Assembly: GCA_001313085.1 (NCBI GenBank)
Contig: BBFE01000012.1
Location: 1 to 64,000 of the forward strand
Reading direction: 5' to 3'
Source of the DNA: Paenibacillus sp. JCM 18996
Lineage (GTDB): Bacteria; Bacillota; Bacilli; Paenibacillales; NBRC-103111
Length of the DNA: 64,000 nt
Both the position numbers and the translations under genes were made by a program. This document shows positions 50,989 to 62,495 of the stretch, piece after piece. Under the pieces are notes generated by a model. That model ran no database searches, was not told the origin of the DNA, and saw only the letters and a list, made by a program, of their open reading frames with translations. The first letter of the stretch is position 1; every line of letters starts with the position of its first letter.

Positions 50989-51119
50989 GTATTAAACCTT
51001 GTCAGTGTTAACCACGCATCGAATAGTGCCGCTGTCTAACTTCCGCCGGGCTGCAGTGGCGGGAGACCACCAGCCGTGCAACTCCACAACGCGTGCCGGG
51101 AGAGGCGTACGTTGTGGCG

Positions 51120-52118
51120 TTACACCTCTTCTTTCTCGGCTTCCTCGCTGATCAAACCGGCAAACAGTGCGTGAACGAACTGTTCGGAGTCGAACGGCTG
51201 CAGGTCGTCCATCTTCTCCCCCAGGCCGACGAATTTGACCGGAATATCCAGCTCCTGGCGGATGGCGATTACTATCCCGCCTTTGGCCGTGCCGTCCAGT
51301 TTAGTGAGCACCAGGCCGGTCAAGCCCGTTTTGTCGCCGAACGTCTTCGCCTGGTTCAGCGCGTTCTGGCCTGTAGTCGCGTCGAGCACCAGCAGCACCT
51401 CGTGCGGAGCTCCGGGCACCTCCCGGCCAAGCACGCGGTAAATCTTGTTAAGCTCCTCCATCAGGTTCACTTTGTTCTGCAGGCGGCCTGCCGTATCGCA
51501 CAGCAGAATGTCCGCGCCTCTCGCTTTGGCGGCCTGGACGGCATCGAACATAACCGCGGCAGGGTCGGAGCCCGCAGACTGCTTGATCACGTCAACGCCG
51601 GCGCGCTGGCCCCAAGTCTCAAGCTGCTCGATCGCTCCGGCCCTGAACGTGTCGCCGGCGGCAAGCAGCACTTTCTTGCCTTCGGATTTGAAGCGGTGCG
51701 CCATTTTGCCGATGGTGGTGGTTTTGCCGACACCGTTGACGCCGACGAACAGGATGACTGTCAACCCTTCGGACGCCATGCGCAGCGACCTGTCCTCGTC
51801 TCCCTTGAGCAAGCCGACCAGCTTCTCGGACAGCACCGGCTGCAGCTCGGCCGCGTTCTCGATCTTCCGCTTGCGCACCTCCGCCCGCAAATCGTCGATC
51901 AGTCCATCACTGTGGAAATCCCCACGTCGGCTCCGATCAGAATTTCCTCAAGCTCCTCGTAGAACTCTTCGTCGATTTTTTTTCCGGCGTAAGATCAAAT
52001 CCTCCACACGCTCCACAAACGCCGTCCTGGTCTTGGTCAACCCGTCTTTAAACTTGGAAGTGACCGCCTCGGTCTTGCTCGAAATACTTTCCTTCAGCTT
52101 TTTTTTGAAAAAACTCAT
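51120..52118 (-). CDS. ftsY: SRP receptor GTPase FtsY (two frame breaks)
   Basis: FtsY is the membrane docking GTPase for Ffh. It starts at ATG 52118 ([19 protein letters not shown]) behind GGAGG, without the long acidic A domain of enterobacteria. G1 [14 protein letters not shown]3 [10 protein letters not shown]4 [10 protein letters not shown]. Breaks: A8 at 51976-51983 (needs 7) and a missing base near 51904 ([12 protein letters not shown] after repair). They cancel to 333 codons exactly. Confidence 0.96.
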
Positions 52119-52240
52119 CGTATAGCCTCCAAAGTTTATCTGATTTGATCCCGAGCAACAATCGGTTAAAAGCTAGAGAATATACAAGGCCTCTGGACAA
52201 CCGGTTCCCGGAAAGCTTCTCCTGTCCCGGGACAGCTTCG

Positions 52241-55200
52241 TCAGGACGCCGGAATCATCGCTTCTTCGTCCTCCAGTCGCACGGATACGAGCTTGGACAC
52301 TCCGCCTTCCTGCATCGTCACACCGTAAAGCACGTCGGCCTCTTCCATTGTTCCTTTGCGGTGGGTGACGACGATGAACTGCGTCTGCTCGGAGAATTCG
52401 CGCAGGTATTCGGCGAAGCGGGACACGTTAGCTTCATCGAGCGCAGCTTCAACTTCATCCAGCACGCAGAACGGAACCGGCTTGACGCGCAGAATCGAGA
52501 ACAGCAGCCCGATCGCCGTCAAGGCACGCTCTCCGCCTGAAAGCAGCTGCAGGTTCTGCAGCTTTTTTTGCCAGGCGGTTGAGCGACAATTTCGATACCG
52601 GTCGTCAGCAGGTTGTCCGGCTCCGAAAGAATCAGGTCGGCCCTCCCGCCGCCGAACAGTTTCGCAAAAAACGACGACGAAGTGCTTGCGGATTTCGTCG
52701 AAGGTCGTCCGGAACCGTTTGGACATTTCGCCGTCGATTTCCCGGATGATGTTGTAGAGCGTCGTTTTCGCTTCGATCAGGTCGTTCTTCTGCTCATTCA
52801 GGAACTGATAGCGCTCATTGACGCGTTCGAATTCATCAATCGCCCCGAGGTTCACATCGCCTAACGCGGAGATTCCGCGCCTCAGCTCCTTCAACGTGGT
52901 TTGGGCCGCCTCGATGTCCTCAGGCACCTTGTATCGTTCTTTCGCCAGCTCGAAGCTCAAGAAATACTCCTCCGACAGCTTCTTGAGCAGGTTCTCCAGC
53001 TCCACATCCAGACGGTTCACGCGCACCTCCGTCTGTCTCAGCTGTTCCTCGACCTGCTTCAATTCGCTGCGCTGCTCGCGCGTATGGCTCTCCTCCTGCT
53101 CCAGCTTGCGCACCCATTCCGAGCGCTCCGCCCGCTTGAACTCGATCTGCTCCGTGCACTTCTGCTTACGCTGCCTGAGCGAGTCCAGCTCCTCAAGCTG
53201 CCGCGACAGTTCGCTCTCGTTCGCTTCTCGGTCCCGCTGCAGCCGCTCCAGCAGCTGCAGGTTGGAGGCGAGCTCCCCGCCCAGCGACTGGAGCTCGCTT
53301 TCGGAACGGCGCTGCTGCTCCGAAAGCGTTGCCCTTTCCTGAGCGGCTGCCGCCACGCTTACCTTCAGTTCCGTGAGCTGCTCCTGCAGCTCTTCCTTCT
53401 GGGATTCGCTCGCCTTGCGCGCAATCTCGGCCTGGCGGATAGCCTCCTGCAGGTCGGCTTCCTCCTGATGCTGCTTCGCAAGCGCCGCTTCCGCATCAGC
53501 CTTCTTAGCCTGGAAATCCTGCGTCTCCAGGCCGAACATCTCGCTTTCCTGCTTGTACGCCGCCAGCTGGTTCTCGATCTGTTTGAACTCCGATTCGAGC
53601 GAGTTCAGCTCAGCCCTTACCTGCTGCTCCTCGATACGCTTCTGTTCCCCCTCCTGGCGCAGACCTTCCATCGTCATCATATCTGTCGTAATATCGTGCT
53701 TGATCCGGGAAGCGTCCGCTTCAGTGTCTCCAGCCCAGCTTCTGTGTTACGAATTTCCGCGCCCATCTCGTCGATCAGGCGCTGCCGGCCGAGCAGGCTG
53801 GTCGTCTTTTTCTGCTGGCTGCCTCCCGTCATCGATCCTCCTGGGTTGACGACGTCCCCTTCGAGCGTCACAACCCGGTAGCGGTACTGTCCTTTAGCCG
53901 CAAGCCGGTTCGCATCCTCCAAAGTTTCCGCAATCACAACATGGCCGAGCAGGCTGGAGAAAATCGGGCGATAAGTTTCATCGAACGAAATAAGGTCCAC
54001 GCCAAGGCCGACAAAACCGGGCGTACTCCCAAGTATCTTCCGTTCTCCGTCCGGCACCGTCCTTCCGCGGATGACGTCCAAAGGCAGGAAGGTCGCCCTT
54101 CCGAGCTGTCTCCGCTTTAAGAACGAAATCGCCTCGCGTCCCTCGGCTTCACTGCCGACGACGACATGCTGCAGCGCTCCGCCCAGAGCCGTCTCTATCG
54201 CAATTTCCACCTTCGCGGGAACCTTGACCAGCTCCGCCACCGCGCCGTGTATGCCTCGCAGCCCGTCGGGACGGTTCTTGGCTTTCAGCACCTCTTTGAC
54301 CCCGTGCATAAAGCCGTCGTAGTCGTTCTGCATCTCTACCATCGTATCCCTGCGGGAGACGAGAGCGTCAATCCGCTGCTCCCACTTCCGCACCGTGCCC
54401 TGCAACTCGTCCACCTGAGCCTGCTTATTTTTCAAAGCGTGGGTCACGTCCACGTACCGTGTGCGGACCTCTTCGATCCGCTGCACCGCTTCCTCCAGCT
54501 TGGCCTTGAGCTCCTTTCGGCGACCGCCCGCCTGCTCCTTCTGCTCGAGCCATCTGGCATGGTCTTCGCCCAGCTTGTCCAGCCTTCGCTTGATGCTCTC
54601 CATTTGCTGCTCCGCGTAGCGGATCTCGTTGCGCGTCTGCGCCATCTGGTTGAGCTTTTCCAGCAGCTCCGACTTCAAATGGTCCTCCGCAGTGGAGGAA
54701 ATGCCGCCCGTCACGCCCAGCAGCCGTTCCTCCTCCCGCGTAAGCTTCGCCTGAAACTCGGCGAGCTCCACCGACCTCCTGATGATTTTTTTCCCGCATC
54801 GCCTCAATTTCAGCTGTTCGTTCCTTGATCCGGACCTCCTGCGCGGTCACCGTCTGCTCCAGCTGGCTTTGGTTCGCGGCCATATTCCTTCGGCGCTCCT
54901 TCAACAGCTCTCCGTGCCCTTCGCATTTCTCGAAATCCTCGCTGATCTGCAGCAAATGGCCCTGCAGCGTCTCCAGCTCCTGCTCCAGCCTGCGGGTTTC
55001 ATAGCGGTGCTTTTCCAGCTTGGCGTCATGCTGATTGACGATCGAGGCCAGCTGCACCTGCTTCTCCTCCAGCTCGGCCATTTTTTCCTTGGCTGCGCTC
55101 CACGATATGTAAATTTGCTCGATTTGGTAGACGTACATCGCAATTTCACTGTGCTTAAGCTCTTCCTTCAGCTTCTTGAATTCCACGGCCTTCCGGGCCT

Positions 55201-55827
55201 GGTTGCGAAGGGGCTCGATCTGGTCTTCCAGCTCCGACACCAGGTCGTGGATCCGCAGCAGATTTTGCTCCGTGTCCCCAAGCTTCTTCTCGGCTTCCTT
55301 CTTGCGCGATTTATATTTGACGATTCCCGACGCTTCTTCAAAAAAATAACCCGTCGGTCCTCCGATTTCGTGCTTAGAATTTCTTCGATCCGGCCCTGTC
55401 CTATAATGGAATAAGCCTCTTTGCCGATACCTGTGTCCATGAACAGCTCTGTAATATCTTTTAAACGGCAGGCCTGTCTGTTGATAAAATATTCACTGTC
55501 CCCGCTGCGGTGGACCCTGCGCGTAACCGTCACTTCCGCAAAATCCAAAGAAAGCGCCCCGTCGCCGTTGTCCAGCGTTAAAGACACTTCACCGAAGTTC
55601 ACAGCTTTTCTCGCGTCGCTGCCGGCAAAAAAATAATATCTTCCATCTTTCCGCCCCGCAAAGACCGCGCGCTTTGTTCCCCCCAGCACCCAGCGGATGC
55701 CGTCCGAAATGTTGCTTTTGCCGCTCCCGTTCGGTCCGACGACAGCCGTGATCCCTTTCACAAATTCCAGCTCCGTCTTGTCCGCGAAGGACTTGAAACC
55801 GGAAAGCTCGATACGCTTCAAAAACAA
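52241..55827 (-). CDS. smc: Chromosome partition protein Smc (about seven frame breaks)
   Basis: Smc is the SMC-ScpAB condensin ATPase. Walker [14 protein letters not shown] is near residue 35; two long coiled coils flank the hinge ([34 protein letters not shown]); the C-terminal head has [17 protein letters not shown] and Walker [17 protein letters not shown] choose TTG at 55827 ([19 protein letters not shown]) after GAGGTG. Breaks: G6 near 55680 (needs 5) with T7 near 55630 (these cancel), T7 near 55345, A7 at 54785-54791, a missing G near 53708, T6 near 52669 with A7 near 52568 (also cancelling). The repaired length is 1192 residues, near the 1186 of B. subtilis. Confidence 0.95.
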
Positions 55828-56035
55828 ATGACTCACCTCAACGCTATTGTAACATATCGTTACGCTTCGCTCTATGCCCAAAGGCTATATTAACCGACAA
55901 AGTGGCGTGAAGCATCGGAGCCTGAGCGGTTAGAGCAAAGTGCTGCCGACATTGCCCTCACAGTGGCGTTAACCCTTCGAAGCTCATCCGAATACTTTGC
56001 TTTGCGGTGATCCCGGAAGATTACCCGCGGCAAAC

Positions 56036-56073
56036 AAAAAAAGCAGCAAAACCGGCTTCCCCGTTCTGCTGCT
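56036..56073 (-). terminator. Rho-independent terminator after rnc
   Basis: Minus strand: outer stem AGCAGCA/TGCTGCT with further inner pairing (AAC/GTT), then T7. It lies 7 bases past the rnc stop and separates the fap-fab-rnc operon from smc. Confidence 0.8.
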
Positions 56074-56079
56074 TGTCTT

Positions 56080-56780
56080 CTATTGCTCACCGGCCAGCTT
56101 TTTTTTCAGCGCCTGTGCGGCCGCCTGCTGCTCGGCTTCCTTCTTGGACCTTCCGATTCCCCGGCCCAGCGTCCGGTCGTTCATCCCGGCTTCCGAGACG
56201 AATTCCCTTTCGTGCGCGGGGCCCCGTTCCTCTACGATGCGGTACTCGAGTACGCCCATGCCCTGCTGTTGAACATATTCCTGCAGCATCGTCTTGTAAT
56301 CAACGACTTTGCTTTGTTCCTCATCCGCAAGCTTTGGAAACATATGCCGCCGTAAAAAAAGACTGCACCGCTTCCAGCCCCTGATCCAGGTAAAGCGCGC
56401 CGATAAACGACTCAAAGACGTCCGCCAACAATGAAGGACGGGTACGTCCGCCGGTCAGCTCCTCGCCTTTTCCCAGAAAAAATATACGAGCCGAAATCAA
56501 GGTCCTGGGCAAAACCGACCAACGAAGGCTCACATACGATGGAGGCCCTAAGCTTGGTCAATTCCCCTTCCGCCTTCTCAGGATACCGGTTGTACAGATA
56601 CTCCGAAACGGTGAGCTCGAGCACGGCGTCCCCCAAAAACTCCAACCGTTCATTATCCGTCGGGTGAGTCGCCCGGTGTTCGTTGACATAGGATGAATGT
56701 GTAAAAGCCTGCTTAAGCACATCCTTGCCGGCAAACGAAATTCCCAGCTTTTGCTGAAGCTGTTGAAGATCCTGATGCAT
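56080..56780 (-). CDS. rnc: Ribonuclease III (two frame breaks)
   Basis: RNase III cuts double-stranded RNA, notably rRNA precursors. Signature [19 protein letters not shown] with the catalytic acidic residues, second acidic site in [18 protein letters not shown], and a C-terminal dsRNA-binding domain ([32 protein letters not shown]). ATG at 56780. Breaks: T6 near 56481 (needs 5) and T7 at 56354-56360 (needs 6). Repaired length is 232 residues. Confidence 0.96.
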
Positions 56781-56827
56781 CTGTCCACCACCTCAATATA
56801 GTATTAATTTTCTCCTGAGGCGGTAAT

Positions 56828-58070
56828 TTATGCTTCGTATTTTTTTTGAGGATAATCGTCGCGTTATGTCCTCCGAAACCGAAGGAGTTGGATAACGCCA
56901 TCTTCACATCCGCTTTACGGGGCTGATTCGGAACATAGTCCAGATCGCATTCCGGATCCTGGTTATCCAGGTTGATCGTCGGAGGGATGATTCCGTTCTG
57001 AAGTGTCAGGGCGCACACTACCGCCTCAACCCCTCCAGCCGCTCCCAGCAGATGGCCGGTCATCGATTTGGTTGAAGAAACCGCCAGCTTGTATGCGTGG
57101 TCTCCGAAAGTATTCTTGATCGCGGTCGTTTCGGATTTGTCGCCCACAGAAGTAGACGTGCCGTGCGCGTTGATGTAATCCACTTCCTCCGGATCGATGC
57201 CGGCGTCTCTAAGCGCCATCAACATACACCGTCTTGCGCCGTCAGGATCCGGATCTGTGATATGGTAGCGTCGCCGCTCATGCCGTATCCTATCACTTCG
57301 GCATAGATTTTCGCGCCCCTCGCCAACGCATGATCCAATGACTCGACAATGAGCACTCCGGCGCCTTCACCCATCACAAAACCGTCGCGGTCGATATCAT
57401 ATGGACGGCTCGCTTTCTCGGGAGCGTCGTTGCGCGTGGACATCGCTCTCATTGAACAGAATCCCGCCAAGCCTGTCGGCCGTATCGTGGATTCCGCTCC
57501 GCCGCAGATCATGGCGTCAATTTCACCCATCTGGATCAGCTTGTAGGAATCCCCAATGGAGTTCGAGCCTGTTGCGCAGGCGGTGACCGTGGTCGTATTC
57601 GGACCTTTGGCCCCTGTAGTGATGGATATCTGGCCGGAAGCCATGTTGGCGATCATCATCGGGATAAAGAACGGGGAAACGCGCTTGGGGCCTTTTTCAA
57701 GCAAAATCTTATGCTGCTCTTCCCACGTGCCCAGCCCGCCGATTCCGGATCCCACCGATACGCCGATCTGTTCCGCATCAATATTGCCGCCGATCGTCAA
57801 ACCGGAATCCTTAAGGGCCATTTCACTTGCAACCACGGCAAACTGGACAAAACGGTCCATTCGGCGCGCTTCTTTTTTTATCCAAATAATCTTCCGGATT
57901 GAAATCCTTGATTTCAGCGGCAATCTGGGTACTGTACTCGCTGACGTCAAAAGATTCGATTCTCGAGACGCCGGACTTTCCTTCCATAAGGCTGCCCCAA
58001 AAAAAGTATCCAAATCCTTGCCTATGGAGGTCATGACGCCCATCCCGGTTATTACAACTCTGCGTTTCAT
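56828..58070 (-). CDS. fabF: 3-oxoacyl-ACP synthase II FabF (four frame breaks)
   Basis: FabF elongates acyl-ACP with malonyl-ACP. Catalytic Cys in [13 protein letters not shown], His in [11 protein letters not shown] and His in [15 protein letters not shown] at 58070 ([17 protein letters not shown]). Breaks: T7 near 58003, A7 near 57880 (needs 6), a missing base near 57266, and A8 near 56843 at the very end; after the last repair the protein ends ATIILKKYEA at 56828 instead of running into the rnc region. About 414 residues. Confidence 0.95.
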
Positions 58071-58162
58071 CTCGCACCACCTCTATGAGCCCGTTATATT
58101 ATATATATTATAAGTCCTGTGTAAGCATAAATAAGCTTTGACGAGGACCGGAAATAAAGGAG

Positions 58163-58189
58163 AAGTCCCGCTGTTTAAGGACGGGACTT
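58163..58189 (-). promoter_or_regulatory. Hairpin in the acpP-fabF gap
   Basis: AAGTCCCG and CGGGACTT form an 8-bp stem with an 11-base loop inside the 192-base gap between acpP and fabF. The downstream tract (CTCCTTTATTT) is too weak for a clear terminator, so it may be an attenuator or a processing site that sets acpP mRNA apart from fabF. Two TATAAT-like sequences follow near 58095-58115, without a good -35. Confidence 0.45.
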
Positions 58190-58262
58190 TACATGTTGAC
58201 AACGTTTGAATCCGACGGCTCCCGCCAAACGGTTAACCGCCGGAGCTTCAAAGGCTGAAAAC

Positions 58263-58496
58263 CTAGGTATGTGATTTTATGTAATCAACAACTTCTCCTA
58301 CAGTCGTAATTTTCTCTGCGTCTTCGTCAGAGATTTCCATATCAAACTCATCTTCCAATTCCATAACCAATTCTACTACATCTAAGGAATCAGCACCTAA
58401 ATCCTCTTTAAATGATGCTTCGAGAGAGATTTCAGACTCTTCCACTCCAAGACGATCGACTACAATTCGCTTAACGCGATCCAAAACGTCGGACAT
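58263..58496 (-). CDS. acpP: Acyl carrier protein
   Basis: Intact 77-residue ACP ([20 protein letters not shown]). The phosphopantetheine Ser is in [23 protein letters not shown] at 58496 behind GGAGGTGAG. It carries growing acyl chains for the Fab enzymes encoded around it. Confidence 0.98.
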   Translation of the reverse strand: MSDVLDRVKRIVVDRLGVEESEISLEASFKEDLGADSLDVVELVMELEDEFDMEISDEDAEKITTVGEVVDYIKSHT

Positions 58497-58576
58497 CCGG
58501 CTCACCTCCTCCATGGTATTATACGAAAACTGAGAACAAATTACCATAGCCCTCTTTTCTATGTTTTTTCTGGGCT

Positions 58577-58627
58577 CCCCGCAAAGTACACGGACTTCAC
58601 TCCGAAGCTTCACGTCGCTTTGCGGGG
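58577..58627. repeat. Inverted repeat between fabG and acpP
   Basis: CCCCGCAAAG (58577-58586) and CTTTGCGGGG (58618-58627) form a perfect 10-bp stem around a 31-base loop. It shares the CTTTGCGG core with the palindromes at 28818-28877. It may act as a processing site that boosts acpP. Confidence 0.75.
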
Positions 58628-58633
58628 TTATAT

Positions 58634-59373
58634 CTACATATACATTCCGCCGTCGACGTGTATAGTCTGGCCTGTCATATAAGAGGCGTCGTCGGAAGCA
58701 AGAAACCTCACCGCTCTGGCAATATCGTCCGGCTGTCCCAGCCGGTTCAGCGGAATTTGCGTGAGCAGCGCGGACCGGGTGTCTGCACTCAGCTTATCCG
58801 TCATATCGGTCTCGATAAAACCCGGAGCCACCGCATTGACGGTAATTCCCCTGGAGGCCAGCTCTCTCGCTGTGGCCTTGGTCAAGCCGATGACTCCGGC
58901 TTTGGCGGCAACATAGTTGGCCTGGCCCGGATTGCCCAACACCCCCACAACGGAGGATATATTGATGATCCTTCCGGAGCGCTGCTTCATCATGGGACGC
59001 GTAACGGCTTTAATACAGTTGAACACGCCCTTCAAGTTGGTGGCGATGACCTGATCGAATTCTTCTTCCTTCATGCGCATGATGAGGTTGTCGCGGGTAA
59101 TCCCGGCATTATTCACCAGTATATCCAATTTTCCGAAAGTTTCCAACGCCTCAGCCACCATCGCTTCCGCTTCGGCTGCCTGGCTGACGTCGGCGCGCAC
59201 CCTGAACGCCCTGCGTCCCATCGCCTCGATCTCCCGCACCACCTCTGCGGCTGCGTTTTCACTTCCGGCATAATTGACGCGACGTCTGCTCCCGCATCAG
59301 CGAGCTGCAGGGCGATGGCCCGGCCAATCCCTCTGGATGCGCCGGTCACTAAAGCTGTTTTCCCTTGAAGCAT
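58634..59373 (-). CDS. fabG: 3-oxoacyl-ACP reductase FabG (one frame break)
   Basis: FabG is an NADPH-dependent short-chain reductase. N-terminal [19 protein letters not shown] motif in [11 protein letters not shown], catalytic Ser in INISSVVGV and YVAAK. ATG at 59373 ([11 protein letters not shown]) after GGAGGAG. One base is missing near 59278 ([15 protein letters not shown] after repair); without it the N-terminus reads in frame with fabD upstream. 246 residues. Confidence 0.97.
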
Positions 59374-59408
59374 AGGATTTTCTCCTCCTGTTCCACTGCT
59401 CATGCGAT

Positions 59409-60354
59409 TTAGGCGCCGATATCGGCATGAAATTTTTTCAAGCGAATCCAGGCTGTTGATCGAGACGACCTCAACGGTGCGGTCGATCTTTTTGATCAGG
59501 CCTGCCAGCACCGTCCCGGAGCCCAGCTCTATGAAAGTCCGGACACCTTGCCCGAGCAGCCACTGCACCGAGTCTTCCCAAAGCACGGGCGAAACGACTT
59601 GTTCCACCAGCAGCTGCTTGATCTCGTCCGTGTCCTCGCAAGGCTTGGCGGTCACATTGGCGATCACCGGCACAGCGGGCCGCTTCACTTGCAGCCCGGA
59701 GATTACCTTCAGCATTCTGCCAGCCGCCGGATTCATTAACGAAGAGTGGAAAGGGCCGCTCACTTCCAGAGGGATCACCCGCTTGGCCCCGGCTTCTTTG
59801 CCGCGGTCCACTACTGCCTGCACCCCTTCCTTGGAGCCCGAAACCACGATCTGCCCCGGACAGTTGATGTTCGCCATCTCCACTGTTCCGGCTTCTTTCG
59901 TCACGATGCGGCACAGCTCGGCCAACGCTTCCCTTTCGGCGCCCAGCACGGCGGCCATCGCCCCCTGCCCGTCGGGCACGGCTTCCTCCATGAATTGGCC
60001 GCGGGAACGAACCGTCCGCAAAGCGTCCTCGAATTCAATTGCCCCGGCAGCCACGAGCGCGCTGTACTCCCCGAGGCTGTGGCCCGCGACATAATCGGGG
60101 GAGATCCCCGACTCCCTGAACGCTTCCAGGAATGCCGTGCTCACGGTTAAAAGGGCCGGCTGCGTATGATAGGTTCTTTTCAGCATTTCCTCGGGCCCGT
60201 TAAAGATAAGCTCCACAAGCCCGCCGCCAATGACCCGGTCCGCGCGCTCGAAAACATGCTTTGCAGCCTGATTGGCCTCAAACAGGTCTTTTCCCATGCC
60301 AACGGCTTGAGCGCCTTGGCCGGGAAAGACAAAAGCGATTTTGCCCTTCACCAC
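59409..60354 (-). CDS. fabD: Malonyl-CoA:ACP transacylase FabD (one frame break at the end)
   Basis: FabD loads malonate on ACP. Motifs: AFVFPGQGAQAVGMG, nucleophile GHSLGEYSAL, and His in VSGPFHSSLM. GTG at 60354 (or the next GTG). The A6 run near 59437 needs 5; repair ends the protein FHADIGA at 59409, 314 residues. Unrepaired, the frame runs on through the gap into fabG. Confidence 0.96.
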
Positions 60355-60474
60355 GTAACCATTCCTTTCCGAATGATGCTTTTATATTGGGCCGCAGTTG
60401 CCAGCCAAGTGCCGGCGATAAACCTGCGTGCCCCGCATTTTCCATGGCCGTTCATTGGCCTGCGGTTCTCCGAA

Positions 60475-61464
60475 TTACCAGACGATGACGGAAGCCCCCC
60501 AGGTCAATCCGCCGCCGAAGCCGACCAGCACGACCGTATCGCCTTCTTTCACGCGCTGCTGCTCGACCGCTTCAGCCAGAGCGATAGGGATCGAAGCCGC
60601 AGAGACGTTGCCGTATTTATCCAGATTGATCATACACTTTTCCTCGGGCAGCTCCAGCCTGTTCAAGGCGGATTGGATAATCCGTATATTGGCTTGATGG
60701 GGAACGAGCAGATCGATGTCTTCACGGGCAATTCCCGCTTTGGCCAAAGCTTCTTCCGCGGCCGATCCCATGATTCTTACAGCAAATTTGAACACGTCCG
60801 CTCCTGCCATCTGAATGTAATGGTGCCCGGCACTCAGAGTTTCCTCCGAAACCGGTAAGCGGGAGCCGCCGCCGCTGATTTTCAGCAGCTCTCCCCCCGA
60901 GCCGTCCGCCCCCAGTTCAAAGGATCGGAAGCCGCGGCCTTCAGGTACTTCCCCGATCACGACCGCGCCAGCTCCGTCGCCGAACAGTATGCAGGTATTC
61001 CGGTCGGTGTAGTCTGTGATTTTGGACAGGCACTCCGCTCCTATCACCAGCGCATATTTATACGTCCCTACCGCGATAAAATTCGCCGCGTTCGCGAGAC
61101 CATATATAAACCCGGAGCATGCAGCGGACAAATCGAAAGCCGCGGCCTTTTTTTTAGCCCCAAGTTTGTCCTGCAGGATACAGGCGGTCGAAGGAAACGA
61201 CATGTCGGGAGTCACTGTAGCCACAATAATCAAATCCAGTTGGTCCGCGGTAATGCCGGCATTCTTCAGTGCCAGCTCCGACGCCGCAAGCGCCAAGTCT
61301 GAAGAGGCCTGCTCGGCGGAGGCGATCCTTCTTTCGCGGATCCCCGTGCGCGTTACGATCCACTCGTTGTTGGTTTCCACCATGGTTTCCAGCTGTTCAT
61401 TCGTCAATACCCGTTCCGGCACATACTTTCCGGTACCCAATATACCCACCGGTTTAACGTTCAT
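60475..61464 (-). CDS. fabH: 3-oxoacyl-ACP synthase III FabH
   Basis: FabH starts fatty-acid synthesis from acyl-CoA primers. 329 residues, open frame; catalytic Cys in FDLSAACSGF, His in LVPHQANIRI, Asn in YGNVSAASIP. The A8 run near 61149 keeps the frame but reads LGAKKKAAAFD, one Lys more than usual, so a hidden three-base expansion is likely. ATG 61464 overlaps the deduced plsX stop by 11 bases. Confidence 0.97.
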   Translation of the reverse strand: MNVKPVGILGTGKYVPERVLTNEQLETMVETNNEWIVTRTGIRERRIASAEQASSDLALAASELALKNAGITADQLDLIIVATVTPDMSFPSTACILQDKLGAKKKAAAFDLSAACSGFIYGLANAANFIAVGTYKYALVIGAECLSKITDYTDRNTCILFGDGAGAVVIGEVPEGRGFRSFELGADGSGGELLKISGGGSRLPVSEETLSAGHHYIQMAGADVFKFAVRIMGSAAEEALAKAGIAREDIDLLVPHQANIRIIQSALNRLELPEEKCMINLDKYGNVSAASIPIALAEAVEQQRVKEGDTVVLVGFGGGLTWGASVIVW

Positions 61465-62466
61465 CCGTTTCTCCTCGCTTCTCTACGTTGATTTCTCGGG
61501 AAATCGACTCCACCAGCCTGTTTTGCAGTGCCGTCCTGGTCTGGCGTATCGCGTTCCTGAAGGCGTTCGCATCCGAGGAGCCGTGGCTTTTCATGCACAA
61601 TCCGTCGATGCCAAGCAGCGGTGCACCCCCCGTGCTCCGAGTAATCCAGCTTATTCTTGAACTGCTTGAGGCCCGACTTCAAAATCGCCGCCGCCAGCTT
61701 GTTGTACCAAGTCCGCGTGAACTCCTGCTTTAGCATGGAAAAAAAATCGTTCCCGCCGCCCCCTCGATCGATTTCAGCATAATATTGCCCGCAAATCCGT
61801 CACAAACGACCACATCGCACGGGCCGTTCAGAATATCGCGGGCCTCCACATTGCCCACAAAATGAATCGGCGCCTGCTCCAGCAAAGGAAAAGCCGCCTT
61901 CGTCAGGTCATTTCCTTTTCCCGCTTCCGTCCCCACATTCAGCAGGCCGACGCGGGGCTTGTCGATGCCGTGCACCCTGCTGCGGTAAATGCTGCCCATG
62001 ACCGCATACTGAACCAGATTCTCCGGCGAAGCTCCATATTCGCGCCCAGATCGAGAGCAAGCGTCCCCCGGCCGTCCACGGAGGGAAGCATCGGGGCGAG
62101 CGCAGGCCGCTCGATCCCCTTGATGCGGCCGATGATCAGCAAACCGGTTGCCATCAGAGCGCCGGTGTTTCCGGCGGAAATCATCGCATCCGCCTCCTGT
62201 TCGCGAACAAGCCTTCCCGCCACAACCATCGAAGCGTTCTTCTTCCTTCGAACGGCTTTCACAGGCTCGTCTTCCGCGGTGATCGTCTCGTCCGCATGGA
62301 TAATGTCGATATTATCGGGCTTTTCCTTTAAAAAAGGCTCAATCTGCGCCTTGTCGCCGACCAGCAGAATGCGCACATCGTTCCATTCCTTCGCCGCAGC
62401 GACGGCTCCTTCCACAACAGCCGAAGGAGCGTGGTCTCCCCCCATGGCGTCAACAGCAATCCGCAC
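61454..62466 (-). CDS. plsX: Phosphate acyltransferase PlsX (three frame breaks)
   Basis: PlsX makes acyl-phosphate from acyl-ACP for phospholipid synthesis. [37 protein letters not shown] and [18 protein letters not shown] are diagnostic. ATG at 62466. Breaks: a missing base near 62030, T8 at 61739-61746, and G6 near 61629 (needs 5). Repair gives the C-terminus [15 protein letters not shown] and 337 residues. Confidence 0.95.
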
Positions 62467-62495
62467 AAAGTTTTCCCCCTTATCGCCTATAACCG

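Noticed and set aside
50990..51119. Terminator behind ftsY from the CCACAACG/CGTTGTGG and GGCTG/CAGCC hairpins
   Set aside because: Both hairpins lack a T-tract on the minus strand, so they are not convincing rho-independent terminators.
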